DNA of 41,423 bases, taken from Natrinema pallidum DSM 3751. Its GTDB lineage: Archaea > Halobacteriota > Halobacteria > Halobacteriales > Natrialbaceae. Below the pieces are notes generated by a model. It did not search any database and was not told the origin of the DNA. It saw only the letters and a list, made by a program, of their open reading frames with translations. This document shows, one piece after another, positions 8,146 through 15,202 of this stretch; position 1 is the stretch's first letter; each line of letters opens with the position of its first letter. The position numbers and the translations under genes were made by a program. The stretch lies in NCBI RefSeq assembly GCF_000337615.1, contig NZ_AOII01000014.1:1-41423 (forward strand). The letters are read 5' to 3'.

Positions 8146-8868
8146 ATGGAGACGATCGATTTCGACCGGCTGGCGCTGACGCCGGGCGAACGCGTCCTCG
8201 ATGTCGGCTGTGGCGAGGGTCGGCACGTCCACGCCGCCGCCCTCGAGAACGTCGCGGCAGTCGTCGGGCTGGACCTCGAGCGTGCGAACCTGGCAGCGGC
8301 TCGCGAGGATCACGAGGCGTATATCGCTCCCGAATCGGACGTGCCCGTCACCTTCCTTTCGGGGGACGCACTGCGGCTCCCGTTCGAGGACGGCGCGTTC
8401 GATGTCGTCTGCTGTACCGAGGTGCTCGAGCACATCCCCGACTACGAGGCGGCGCTGGACGAACTCCGTCGGGTCTGTGCGCCGGGCGGAACCCTCGCAG
8501 TGAGCGTCCCGCGGGCGGGCCCCGAACGGGTTTGCTGGGCCCTCTCGGACGAGTACCACGAGGTCGAGGGGGGACACGTCCGCATCTTCGATCGCGAGGA
8601 GTTACGGGCCGCCATCGAGCGCCGCGGGTTCGAACGGGTCGATAGCCACTTCGCCCACGCCCTGCACGCGCCCTACTGGTGGCTGAAGTGTCTCTGGTGG
8701 GACCGCGACGAGCGCGGTGACGCGCCGCTGCCACTCCGGGCGTACGACCGCTTTTTGGAGTGGGACGTGCTGGAATCCCCGCGGCCCGTGCGGTTGCTCG
8801 AGCGGGCGCTCGATCCCGTCGTGGGCAAGAGCGTCGTCTACTACTTCGAGTTGGAGGCGGGAGCGTGA
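8146..8868 (+). CDS. Class I SAM-dependent methyltransferase (Methyltransf_11 type)
   Basis: A 240-residue methyltransferase with motif I VLDVGCGEG (17-25), acidic end of strand 2 in VVGLDLERAN, FLSGDALRLPF, and DVVCCTEVLEHIPDYEAALDELRRVCAPGG as motifs II and III. The Trp-rich C-terminus (PYWWLKCLWW) is unusual and could contact membrane or a lipid-linked substrate. I chose the ATG at 8146, one base after the glycosyltransferase stop, although the frame is open further upstream. The operon context suggests methylation of a glycan or isoprenoid intermediate; the substrate is unknown. Confidence 0.92.
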   Translation: METIDFDRLALTPGERVLDVGCGEGRHVHAAALENVAAVVGLDLERANLAAAREDHEAYIAPESDVPVTFLSGDALRLPFEDGAFDVVCCTEVLEHIPDYEAALDELRRVCAPGGTLAVSVPRAGPERVCWALSDEYHEVEGGHVRIFDREELRAAIERRGFERVDSHFAHALHAPYWWLKCLWWDRDERGDAPLPLRAYDRFLEWDVLESPRPVRLLERALDPVVGKSVVYYFELEAGA

Positions 8869-9917
8869 GCAACGTGTCGTCGGGGCGGACGCTGTCCGAG
8901 TGGGGGCTCGAGCCCGCGGTCGACTACATCGAACGCGTCCAGCGATCGGACGGGCTCATCCCCTGGTACCCCGACGGCCCCGCCGATCCCTGGGATCACG
9001 TCGAGAGTGCGATGGGGCTATCGGTCGCCGGTCGCCACGAAGCGGCCCGGCGCGCGTATCGCTGGGTGGCCGACGCCCAGCACGACGACGGGGCGCTGTG
9101 GGCGACCTACGGCGAGGCCGACGCGGACGAGGGGGCACATGCCGGTGACGAGCCGCGCAAGGAGACCCACCGCAGCGCCTACGTCGCGGTCGGCGTCTGG
9201 CATTACTATCGCTGTACCGACGACCGGGATTTCCTCGCGGCGCTCTGGCCGACCGTCCGCGACGCCCTCGCGTTCGCCTGCCGCCAGCAGGCGTCGACCG
9301 GCGAGATTTACTGGACCGTCGGCGCTGACGGCGAGGCCTACGAGGACGCGCTGGTCGCCGGCTGTGCCTCGCTGTACAAGAGCCTGGCCTGTGGCGCAGC
9401 GATCGCGGGCGAACTCGGTCACGAAGACGCCCGCGAGCGCTGGCTCGAGGCCCGGGCCGCCCTCGGCGAGGCGATCCGAACGCGGCCCGACCGCTTCGAT
9501 CGAACGTGGGAGAGCAAGTCCCGCTACGCCATGGACTGGTTTTATCCCGTCCTCTGCGGCGTGCTGACCGGCGAGCCGGCGCGGGCGCGGCTCGAGGCGG
9601 ACATGGATCGGTTTCTCGAGGACGGCCTGGGCTGTCGGTGCGTGGCGGACGAGCCGTGGGTGACCGTCGCGGAGTCGTGCGAACTGGTGCTGTCGCTGGC
9701 GGCGGCCGGCGAGACGGAGCGCGCACGCGAAATATACGAGTGGTGTTTCCAGTGGACCGACGACGAGGGCGTCTTCTGGACGGGGTATCAGCTCGAGGAC
9801 GAGGAGTACTGGCCGGGCGACCGGCCGACGTGGACCGGCGGGGCGGCGGTGCTGGCTGCGGACGGACTGTCGGGGCTGTCGCCGGCCGCGAAATTGTTTA
9901 CTGACCGGCTCTGTTGA
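8865..9917 (+). CDS. Alpha/alpha-toroid protein (prenyltransferase- or six-hairpin-glycosidase-like)
   Basis: A 350-residue protein starting at GTG 8865, which overlaps the methyltransferase stop by 4 nt (GTGA). It is made of repeated helical hairpins with aromatic and acidic residues, for instance YIERVQRSDGLIPWYPDG, AYRWVADAQHDDGALWATYGEAD and a C-terminal FQWTDDEGVFWTGYQLEDEEYWPG. This pattern fits an alpha/alpha toroid as in terpene cyclase/prenyltransferase-like proteins or six-hairpin glycosidases. No DXDD cyclase motif or clear catalytic acid pair is obvious to me. It is translationally coupled to the two upstream genes and probably acts on the same glycolipid or glycan. Confidence 0.8.
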   Translation: MSNVSSGRTLSEWGLEPAVDYIERVQRSDGLIPWYPDGPADPWDHVESAMGLSVAGRHEAARRAYRWVADAQHDDGALWATYGEADADEGAHAGDEPRKETHRSAYVAVGVWHYYRCTDDRDFLAALWPTVRDALAFACRQQASTGEIYWTVGADGEAYEDALVAGCASLYKSLACGAAIAGELGHEDARERWLEARAALGEAIRTRPDRFDRTWESKSRYAMDWFYPVLCGVLTGEPARARLEADMDRFLEDGLGCRCVADEPWVTVAESCELVLSLAAAGETERAREIYEWCFQWTDDEGVFWTGYQLEDEEYWPGDRPTWTGGAAVLAADGLSGLSPAAKLFTDRLC

Positions 9918-9987
9918 AATCCTCTTACTTCGATAACTTTCCCGCTGAAACAGTCGTTAGGTAGCTGGACGATATGATCACTCAGCT

Positions 9988-10000
9988 CGACCACCTATAT
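9988..10000 (+). promoter_or_regulatory. Candidate TATA box before the lipoprotein gene
   Basis: CACCTATATAGCA in a marked AT-rich stretch after the toroid gene, about 50-60 nt upstream of the ATG at 10051. It marks the start of the lower-GC accessory patch. Confidence 0.4.
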
Positions 10001-10050
10001 AGCACTAATAGTAACCGTTTTCAGAAAACGAAATCGGATCGTAGGATGCA

Positions 10051-10509
10051 ATGCCCTCCTTTAGCCGACGCACACTTCTAGCGGGGACGGGTGCGGTACT
10101 CACCTCCTTCAGCGGCTGCGCTGCTTTAGATTCATCCTCCACTCAGAGCGAGGAAGGTTCTTCCCCACATTGGGTGAAGATGTATCTTGGTGACCGTGAT
10201 GAGACCCACAATGTTACGGTCACGATTACGAACGAGAGGAGTGATGTTCTCTTCGAGAAGAAATACCATCTTTCAGATGGTAACGAGGCTGACGAGGATG
10301 CGACGTTTCCAGCATCGACCGACCCCGGAACAATCGTTGTGACCGTTGACGGAACCCGCTTTGAACGTGACTGGCCGGGATTCGAGCAACCGGCACTTCC
10401 TTGCGATGGCCAGAATGAGGCCGGTATTGAAATATACGTAGAGAATGCTCAGGACGGGACACCCGACATTCGACTCGAAGCAGACTGTCAGTCAATTACT
10501 GGAGAGTAA
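10051..10509 (+). CDS. Small Tat lipoprotein of unknown function
   Basis: A 152-residue protein with a twin-arginine signal (SRRTLLAG), hydrophobic core and a lipobox-like SGCAALDS, so it is probably anchored outside the membrane. The rest looks like a small beta-sandwich: HNVTVTITNERSDVLFEKKYHL, then GTIVVTVDGTRFERDW, and a final acidic strand with two Cys (PCDGQ and ADCQS) that could form a disulfide. Its codon use is less GC-rich than the upstream genes. I recognise no family beyond the general type of haloarchaeal surface lipoproteins. Confidence 0.78.
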   Translation: MPSFSRRTLLAGTGAVLTSFSGCAALDSSSTQSEEGSSPHWVKMYLGDRDETHNVTVTITNERSDVLFEKKYHLSDGNEADEDATFPASTDPGTIVVTVDGTRFERDWPGFEQPALPCDGQNEAGIEIYVENAQDGTPDIRLEADCQSITGE

Positions 10510-10577
10510 CATCACACTGGCCAATGTTTGACCCTCTATCTAACGTTCAGATAAACTGCGCTAACTAGACGGTGCCC

Positions 10578-10951
10578 TCCAACCACTCATTTTGGGCATT
10601 CAGCACATTCTGCTGGTTGTGATCTGAAGTAGACCGTTTAGTAAGCCGGAAAGTACGCTTTCGAGTGTTGCAGGTGCGGGTCTGTTATGATGATTCGAGA
10701 TCGTCGCTCTCTAATTCGCCTTCGAGGTACGCGCGACCCCGATCCGTAATTCGGTAATAGCCTCGATTGTCGTCGACTTTCCGGAGGAGTCCGTGGTCTT
10801 CCAAGACCGGAAGGCGGCGTTTCACTGTTGGATGAGAAACGCCGTCGATGTTGTATGAAACTACCGCTGGTGGCATCGCTATTCCCGTTTCCTCGAAAAG
10901 CTCGAGCAGCACGGGATCGGATTTCGTCATCCACGATATCAGCGGGCGCAT
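10578..10951. repeat. Segmental duplication, copy 1 (winged-helix gene plus 3' flank)
   Basis: Matches 11702-12075 at a constant offset of 1124 bp. Identity is perfect over 10578-10720 (143 bp: non-coding 3' flank plus the last codons) and then falls off through the gene. The flank contains two short hairpins, CAGCAcattcTGCTG (10601-10615) and GAAAGtacgCTTTC (10649-10662). Confidence 0.95.
10685..10951 (-). CDS. phiH1-repressor-like winged-helix protein, paralog A
   Basis: An 88-residue DNA-binding protein. It opens MRPLISWMTKSD, has a helix-turn-helix (about 28-50, SYNIDGVSHPTVKRRLPVLEDHGLL) and a wing GYYRITDRGRAYLEGELESDD. This layout is that of the haloarchaeal virus phiH1 repressor family (SWM...RR...DHGLL...YLEGE). 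It is the last of three minus-strand paralogs with 29-bp and 29-bp gaps, and its twin lies at 11809-12075. Its C-terminal codons and 3' flank are identical to the twin's while the recognition helix differs. Confidence 0.88.
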   Translation of the reverse strand: MRPLISWMTKSDPVLLELFEETGIAMPPAVVSYNIDGVSHPTVKRRLPVLEDHGLLRKVDDNRGYYRITDRGRAYLEGELESDDLESS

Positions 10952-10980
10952 TCAGTGATCAGTTATCGTTCGGGTCGAAG

Positions 10981-11262
10981 TCATTCCTCGTTGACCTTCA
11001 ATTCCGCGGCGTCAAGCTCGCCCTCGAGATAGGCACGACCCCGCTCACTGATCCGGTACAGTCCACGATCTTCGTCGTAATATTCTACCAGCCCCCCATC
11101 CTGCAATGCTCGCAGTCTTCGCCTGACGTGCGAGATTTTGTACTCGATGTTGGCCTCGACGGTGGATGGATTCGAGACGAGGGGTCGGTTCCCCTCGTTG
11201 AGAAGGAACTCGAGGATCGCGTCATCCGCCCGCGTCATCCAGTCCACTCGTGGCCGTCGCAT
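10981..11262 (-). CDS. phiH1-repressor-like winged-helix protein, paralog B
   Basis: A 93-residue paralog. The ATG at 11262 gives MRRPRVDWMTRAD, which aligns with the start of paralog A; a GTG five codons upstream (11277) is less likely. The HTH spans roughly residues 30-55 (NIEYKISHVRRRLRALQDGGLVEYY) followed by the wing GLYRISERGRAYLEGELDAAE. It lies between paralogs A and C in the same orientation, with spacing that suggests one transcript. Likely a small sequence-specific repressor; target unknown. Confidence 0.85.
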   Translation of the reverse strand: MRRPRVDWMTRADDAILEFLLNEGNRPLVSNPSTVEANIEYKISHVRRRLRALQDGGLVEYYDEDRGLYRISERGRAYLEGELDAAELKVNEE

Positions 11263-11291
11263 TCTGCATCTAGTCACTGGATCAGTGGTGA

Positions 11292-11567
11292 TTACTCTTG
11301 GTTCAGTTCTACGTCGTTGGCGTCGAGTTCGCCCTCGAGATACGCGTGACCGCGGTCTGACATCTGGTAGCGGCCGTTCTCTCTCTTTTTGACGAGACCG
11401 TGCTCCGTGAACGCAGAAAGACGATTCGAGACGTGGGGGCGAGTCATATCCAAATTGTACGCGATTATCGCGGGCGACTGTACGACGAGAATCCCCGGAT
11501 CGGCTAATGCCTCGAGGATACGGAAATCTTCACGCGACATCCAACTTGGTCGTTCTCGAATCGACAC
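11292..11567 (-). CDS. phiH1-repressor-like winged-helix protein, paralog C
   Basis: A 91-residue paralog starting at GTG 11567, which keeps the same distance to the SWM motif as in the other paralogs; the internal ATG at 11540 would remove that motif. HTH about 30-55 (AYNLDMTRPHVSNRLSAFTEHGLVKK), then GRYQMSDRGHAYLEGELDAND. A TATA-like element near 11594-11605 on the minus strand makes it the likely first gene of the three-gene run. Function beyond DNA binding is unknown. Confidence 0.83.
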   Translation of the reverse strand: MSIRERPSWMSREDFRILEALADPGILVVQSPAIIAYNLDMTRPHVSNRLSAFTEHGLVKKRENGRYQMSDRGHAYLEGELDANDVELNQE

Positions 11568-11701
11568 GATTAGGCGCGAATACTCGTTCAGGGATCATTA
11601 TTATCACGAAATAAGAGAGTATATAATGAATCTGTGTTCAGTGTTTAGATAATCACTGGAGGAGTTTATGTGTGTTCTGTAGATACTATGATCAATGAAT
11701 A

Positions 11702-12075
11702 TCCAACCACTCATTTTGGGCATTCAGCACATTCTGCTGGTTGTGATCTGAAGTAGACCGTTTAGTAAGCCGGAAAGTACGCTTTCGAGTGTTGCAGGTG
11801 CGGGTCTGTTATGATGATTCGAGATCGTCGCTCTCTAATTCGCCCTCGAGGTACGCGCGACCCCGATCCGTAATTTGGTAATAGCCCCGGTCTTCGTCGA
11901 CGCGTTCCAATAGCCCGTGATCAACTAAAACTGGAAGGCGTCGACTTATCGTAGATTTCGAGACACCCATCAAATTGTATTCCGCAACCGCTGGCGGGAT
12001 CGCAATCCCCGCTTCCTCGAAAACCTCGAGAATTGCAGGATCAGACTTCGTCATCCACGAAACCAACGGACGCAT
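11702..12075. repeat. Segmental duplication, copy 2 (winged-helix gene plus 3' flank)
   Basis: Second copy of 10578-10951, offset 1124 bp. The first 143 bp are identical; differences then cluster in the part of the gene encoding the HTH. Confidence 0.95.
11809..12075 (-). CDS. phiH1-repressor-like winged-helix protein, paralog D (twin of A)
   Basis: An 88-residue protein the same length as paralog A. The N-terminus (MRPLVSWMTKSDP) and the last 25 residues are almost identical to A, while the recognition helix reads KSTISRR instead of HPTVKRR. That pattern suggests duplication followed by change of DNA specificity, or conversion of the 3' part. It has its own upstream region with a minus-strand TATA-like AGTTATCA near 12098-12106, and the two AT-rich boxes further up (12131-12175) may serve either side. 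Confidence 0.87.
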   Translation of the reverse strand: MRPLVSWMTKSDPAILEVFEEAGIAIPPAVAEYNLMGVSKSTISRRLPVLVDHGLLERVDEDRGYYQITDRGRAYLEGELESDDLESS

Positions 12076-12299
12076 TCAGTCGATGGTCACGCTTTCCAGT
12101 GATAACTTCGGGTGGCATGCAGTAGAATGGGGATCTATATATCCCATTTGAGCACATATGGCGTTAAATATAAACTATACCACACCATCAGATAGGACAA
12201 CGGAGGCCAGACGGACCAACGACTCCCCGACTCGGTCCCGGAAAATGCGGACCCGGTGTCACACCACCGGCCCGCGTGGCTTCCGCACCTCAGCAAGCC

Positions 12300-12770
12300 A
12301 TGTCAGACGACGATTCGCGGGACCATGAACGTCCCGCTCGAGCAGTTGCATCGTTCCCGGACGACACCCCCGACGGCCGCCGCGCGTGGGTCGAACTCAG
12401 CGGCTTCCAGCGCGACTGTCTCGAGGCCGTCGCCCGCCGCGCACGCGACGGCTACCCCTGCTACGCCTCGGGCATCGCCCGCACCCTCGAGCGACGGTAT
12501 CCGACCGTCAGCCGCGCCCGCGTCAAGCCGGGCCTGCGCATCCTCGCCGACCGCGGCTACATCACCTCGCGCGATGGCCTCACCGGCCACGTCCCCGCCT
12601 ACCGCCTCACCGACACCGGCCGCGCGCTGCTCATCCAGCGCGCCGAACGCCTCGCTACCCTCTGCGAACTCGGCCGCGAGCCCACCGACGCCGTGACCGC
12701 CGCCAGCGCTCGAGCGACAGACACCGACCGAGCGCCAGCGACGCGAGACGAGGACCGAAGTAGCCACTGA
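12300..12770 (+). CDS. Winged-helix transcriptional regulator
   Basis: A 156-residue protein. After an acidic N-terminal tail comes a helix-turn-helix core at about residues 40-105: WVELSGFQRDCLEAVARRARDG, then ASGIARTLERRYPTVSRARVKPGLRILADRGYI, and a wing ending AYRLTDTGRALLIQRAERLATL. It resembles PadR/phiH1-type haloarchaeal regulators. I chose ATG 12300 over the GTG at 12276. The C-terminal tail is Arg/Asp-rich and probably disordered. It returns to high GC compared with the winged-helix cluster just upstream, so it may not belong to the same acquisition. Confidence 0.78.
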   Translation: MSDDDSRDHERPARAVASFPDDTPDGRRAWVELSGFQRDCLEAVARRARDGYPCYASGIARTLERRYPTVSRARVKPGLRILADRGYITSRDGLTGHVPAYRLTDTGRALLIQRAERLATLCELGREPTDAVTAASARATDTDRAPATRDEDRSSH

Positions 12771-13468
12771 CAGGCGAGACACACCTGCTGACGACGGCCG
12801 CACCCTCGCGCTCGCGCCCGCGGCCGGCCGCCGCTCGAGCCCCCACACCGCGACCGGGGCCGCGATTCGATGTGCCTGTCGTGTCCCGGTTCCCCTCTGT
12901 GCCCGCTCACGCCGCGACCGGAGCCGCGATCCGGGATCGGTAACGTCGCCTGCCCGGCTCGAGTGGCCAGCAACCCGTCACGAACCGGTACAGGTACATT
13001 ATAAGTCATATACATGCCACGGAGATATTGCAAAAGTAGACCACTACACGTTGCTGGGCCGCCGCCGCTCCACGCCCGTCATCGACGGTGAACACCCACG
13101 CCGACCGCTGCCGGCCCGTACGTACGGCACTCGATCCGTGACGACTATACCTCCGCTAAAACGCCTCTAAAGCCAAATCTATCGGATGGGGCGATTCGGT
13201 CGCCCGCCTCGAGCGAGCCGTGATGACTCCCCCTCGAGAGGGGACGGTAGGAGACGACCCGGGGAACGCGGCGGTGGGGTCGCCGAATGGTATTTCGAGT
13301 ATAGATCACAACAAACTCCTTCGGTCTGTCGACAAGTCAGTTTTCACTCATTCCATAAAAGAATGCTGGTAACCCGGTCGCCGGTTACCATCGCGCGTCG
13401 AACGGATGGCGTCGCCGGGCGACGCGGCGGTGGCACGGTCGCTTGCGAGCGCCGACTCGGGCCGGTGC
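12771..13468. other. Long intergenic region
   Basis: About 700 bp without a gene I can support. It holds an 18-19 bp imperfect direct repeat (CGCGACCGG-GCCGCGAT at about 12848 and 12912), an AT-rich promoter-like piece around 12995-13015 with no gene following it, and a terminator-like hairpin near 13367-13390 for the minus-strand chitin-locus gene. Confidence 0.5.
13351..13390 (-). terminator. Hairpin plus T-rich tail after the last chitin-locus gene
   Basis: Read on the minus strand, TGGTAACC/GGTTACCA arms (13367-13390) form a stem of about 8 bp, followed by AGCATTCTTTTATGG. It lies about 80 nt beyond the stop of the 13469-15106 gene and could end its transcript. Confidence 0.45.
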
Positions 13469-15106
13469 TCAGTTCGCGACCCGGTTCGTGAGTTCGATCT
13501 CTTCGACGAGGTCGGTGTTGCGCTCGATATCGAGATCGTGTCTGAGTTCGACGTGACACGTATCGACCATCGTGTCCACGAGGCGCTGTCGTTCCGCGTC
13601 GCTTTGATGGCGGCCGTTCAGGTTATCGCCGGTACGGATCTCGAGCGACCAGTACTGGCCGGGGTAGGCGGTCCGGAACATGTACGGCGAATCGTGGAAC
13701 GCCAGCCGGATGGCAAACGCCGAGAGGTCGACGTCCATGCCCTCGTAGCGGTCGGGCATGTGCTCGTCGTCGAGCACGACCTCGATGATGTCACGCTGTG
13801 GGTGCCCGACGCCGGGCTCCGGGCGCTGTTCGTTGTTGTAGTGACCCGCGGACATCGTCTTGCCGTACTTCGACGGCCCGACCCACCAGATGACCGCGCC
13901 GTCGAGATGGTACGGGACCCGACCGGTATTTTTGAACAGGAGCACCTGGTGCCCGCTCCAGCCGTCGGAGTGGACCTCCGCGGTGACCGACATCGGCGCG
14001 TTCGCGGTGAAGCTGTCGCCGCCGAGCGACGCTCCCGTCAGGGGGTGGACGTCGTTCTTGATGGTGTCGAGCAGTTGGTTGTCGTGGTTGTACAGGATCT
14101 CGTCTGGGAGGGAGAAGTGCGAATCCCAGTCGTCGCGGTGCATCGGCTGGTTGTGGACGGCGTCGCGCTCGGCGACCTCGTCGTCCGCCTCGCCGACGGC
14201 GTCCGTGGGCCACTGCGGCTGGACGAACTGTGTCGGCTCGTTGCTGGCTGCGGTCGGGCCGGCCGTCTGGTCCCAGGCGACGCCGCGGCCACTGCCCTGA
14301 AACGTCGGCGGGTCCGGTTCCTCGGGCAGGACCAACAGCCAGGGGAGCAACTGCGAACTGGCGTGACGGGGCAGCCCCTCCTCGTCGAACTGCTGTACCC
14401 AGGGGAGCGCCTGCGTGCCCAGCGAGCCGAACTCGAGGGTGCCGTCGGCGGCGTTGTTCCGGATCGCGTCCGTGTCCACGCCGTACTCGGCCGCGTCGTC
14501 CGGCAGCCAGAGGTCGAACAGGTCGGGAACGTAGCGCTCGGCGTAGTTCGGGTAGAACTCGGCGAGCGTCGTCTCCGCCGTCACGTCGCCGGGCTCGGTG
14601 TCTCGCTCCTCGACGACGACCGCGTCGGTCGCGGTGTCCGTCTCGCCGTCGTCGTCGGTGACGGTCAGTTCGACCTCGTACTCGCCCGCCTCCTCGTAGG
14701 CGTGGGAGACGACGTCGCCGGTGGCCTCGGTGCCGTCGCCGAACGTCCACGCGTACGTCTCGAGCGCGCCCGTGGAGCCGCTCGCGTCGAACGTCACGGA
14801 GTCGCCAGGGGAGGGTGACTCCGGCGCGGCGGTGAACGCGGCCGTCGGTTGTTCGGGCGGCTCCGGATCGGGGTCGGCGTCGGTCTGCTCCCACGGCCCC
14901 CACTCGCTGGCTCCGGGTTCGTCGCCGCGGGTCCACCACTGGGCTTCCCAGACGGCACCGTCGTAGACGACGCGATCGCCGCTCGTGTAGACGGTGTCGG
15001 AGTCCCACTCGGGTGGGGCGTCGGCGGCCGAAACGGCGGGGACGCCTGCGAGTGCAGCAGTGACTAACGATGCATTGCGGATGACTGTTCTGCGTGTTCG
15101 TTTCAT
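13469..15106 (-). CDS. Secreted chitin-binding/PKD protein with unrecognised C-terminal domain
   Basis: A 545-residue Tat-exported protein (KRTRRTVIRN, cleavage near VSAADA). Residues about 32-75 are the same aromatic-rich module found in the adjacent chitinases (PEWDSDTVYTSGDRVVYDG, EAQWWTRGDEPG, WGPW), of CBM5/12 type. Residues about 88-168 are a PKD domain (YAWTFGDGTEATGDVVSHAY). Residues about 178-545 match no family I know. They are rich in His, Trp and Asp (HNQPMHRDDWDSHF, NHDNQLLDTI, HSDGWSGHQVLLF, VIWWVGPSKYGKTMSAGHYNN) and end in predicted beta strands. It is not GH18. By context it should act on chitin, as an enzyme or an accessory binding protein. Confidence 0.85.
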   Translation of the reverse strand: MKRTRRTVIRNASLVTAALAGVPAVSAADAPPEWDSDTVYTSGDRVVYDGAVWEAQWWTRGDEPGASEWGPWEQTDADPDPEPPEQPTAAFTAAPESPSPGDSVTFDASGSTGALETYAWTFGDGTEATGDVVSHAYEEAGEYEVELTVTDDDGETDTATDAVVVEERDTEPGDVTAETTLAEFYPNYAERYVPDLFDLWLPDDAAEYGVDTDAIRNNAADGTLEFGSLGTQALPWVQQFDEEGLPRHASSQLLPWLLVLPEEPDPPTFQGSGRGVAWDQTAGPTAASNEPTQFVQPQWPTDAVGEADDEVAERDAVHNQPMHRDDWDSHFSLPDEILYNHDNQLLDTIKNDVHPLTGASLGGDSFTANAPMSVTAEVHSDGWSGHQVLLFKNTGRVPYHLDGAVIWWVGPSKYGKTMSAGHYNNEQRPEPGVGHPQRDIIEVVLDDEHMPDRYEGMDVDLSAFAIRLAFHDSPYMFRTAYPGQYWSLEIRTGDNLNGRHQSDAERQRLVDTMVDTCHVELRHDLDIERNTDLVEEIELTNRVAN

Positions 15107-15202
15107 TGATTTCGGAATCGTCGGGTGGTATTTGTCGAACGAAACGACGAATACGCGTAGTCTACTCGAGGAGCCCCGCCTCGAGCAGGTGGGCGAACGC
15201 GA

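Noticed and set aside
6663-8147. Long minus-strand open frame opposite the glycosyltransferase
   Set aside because: Shadow of the clear GT4 gene; composition is typical of antisense frames in GC-rich genomes.
12848-12930. Short direct repeat CGCGACCGG-GCCGCGAT
   Set aside because: Only two imperfect copies of about 18 bp in GC-rich DNA; not enough for a repeat array or CRISPR.
12599-13033. Minus-strand open frame in the long intergenic region
   Set aside because: Overlaps the HTH gene and has no family features; Arg/Ser/Gly-rich shadow.
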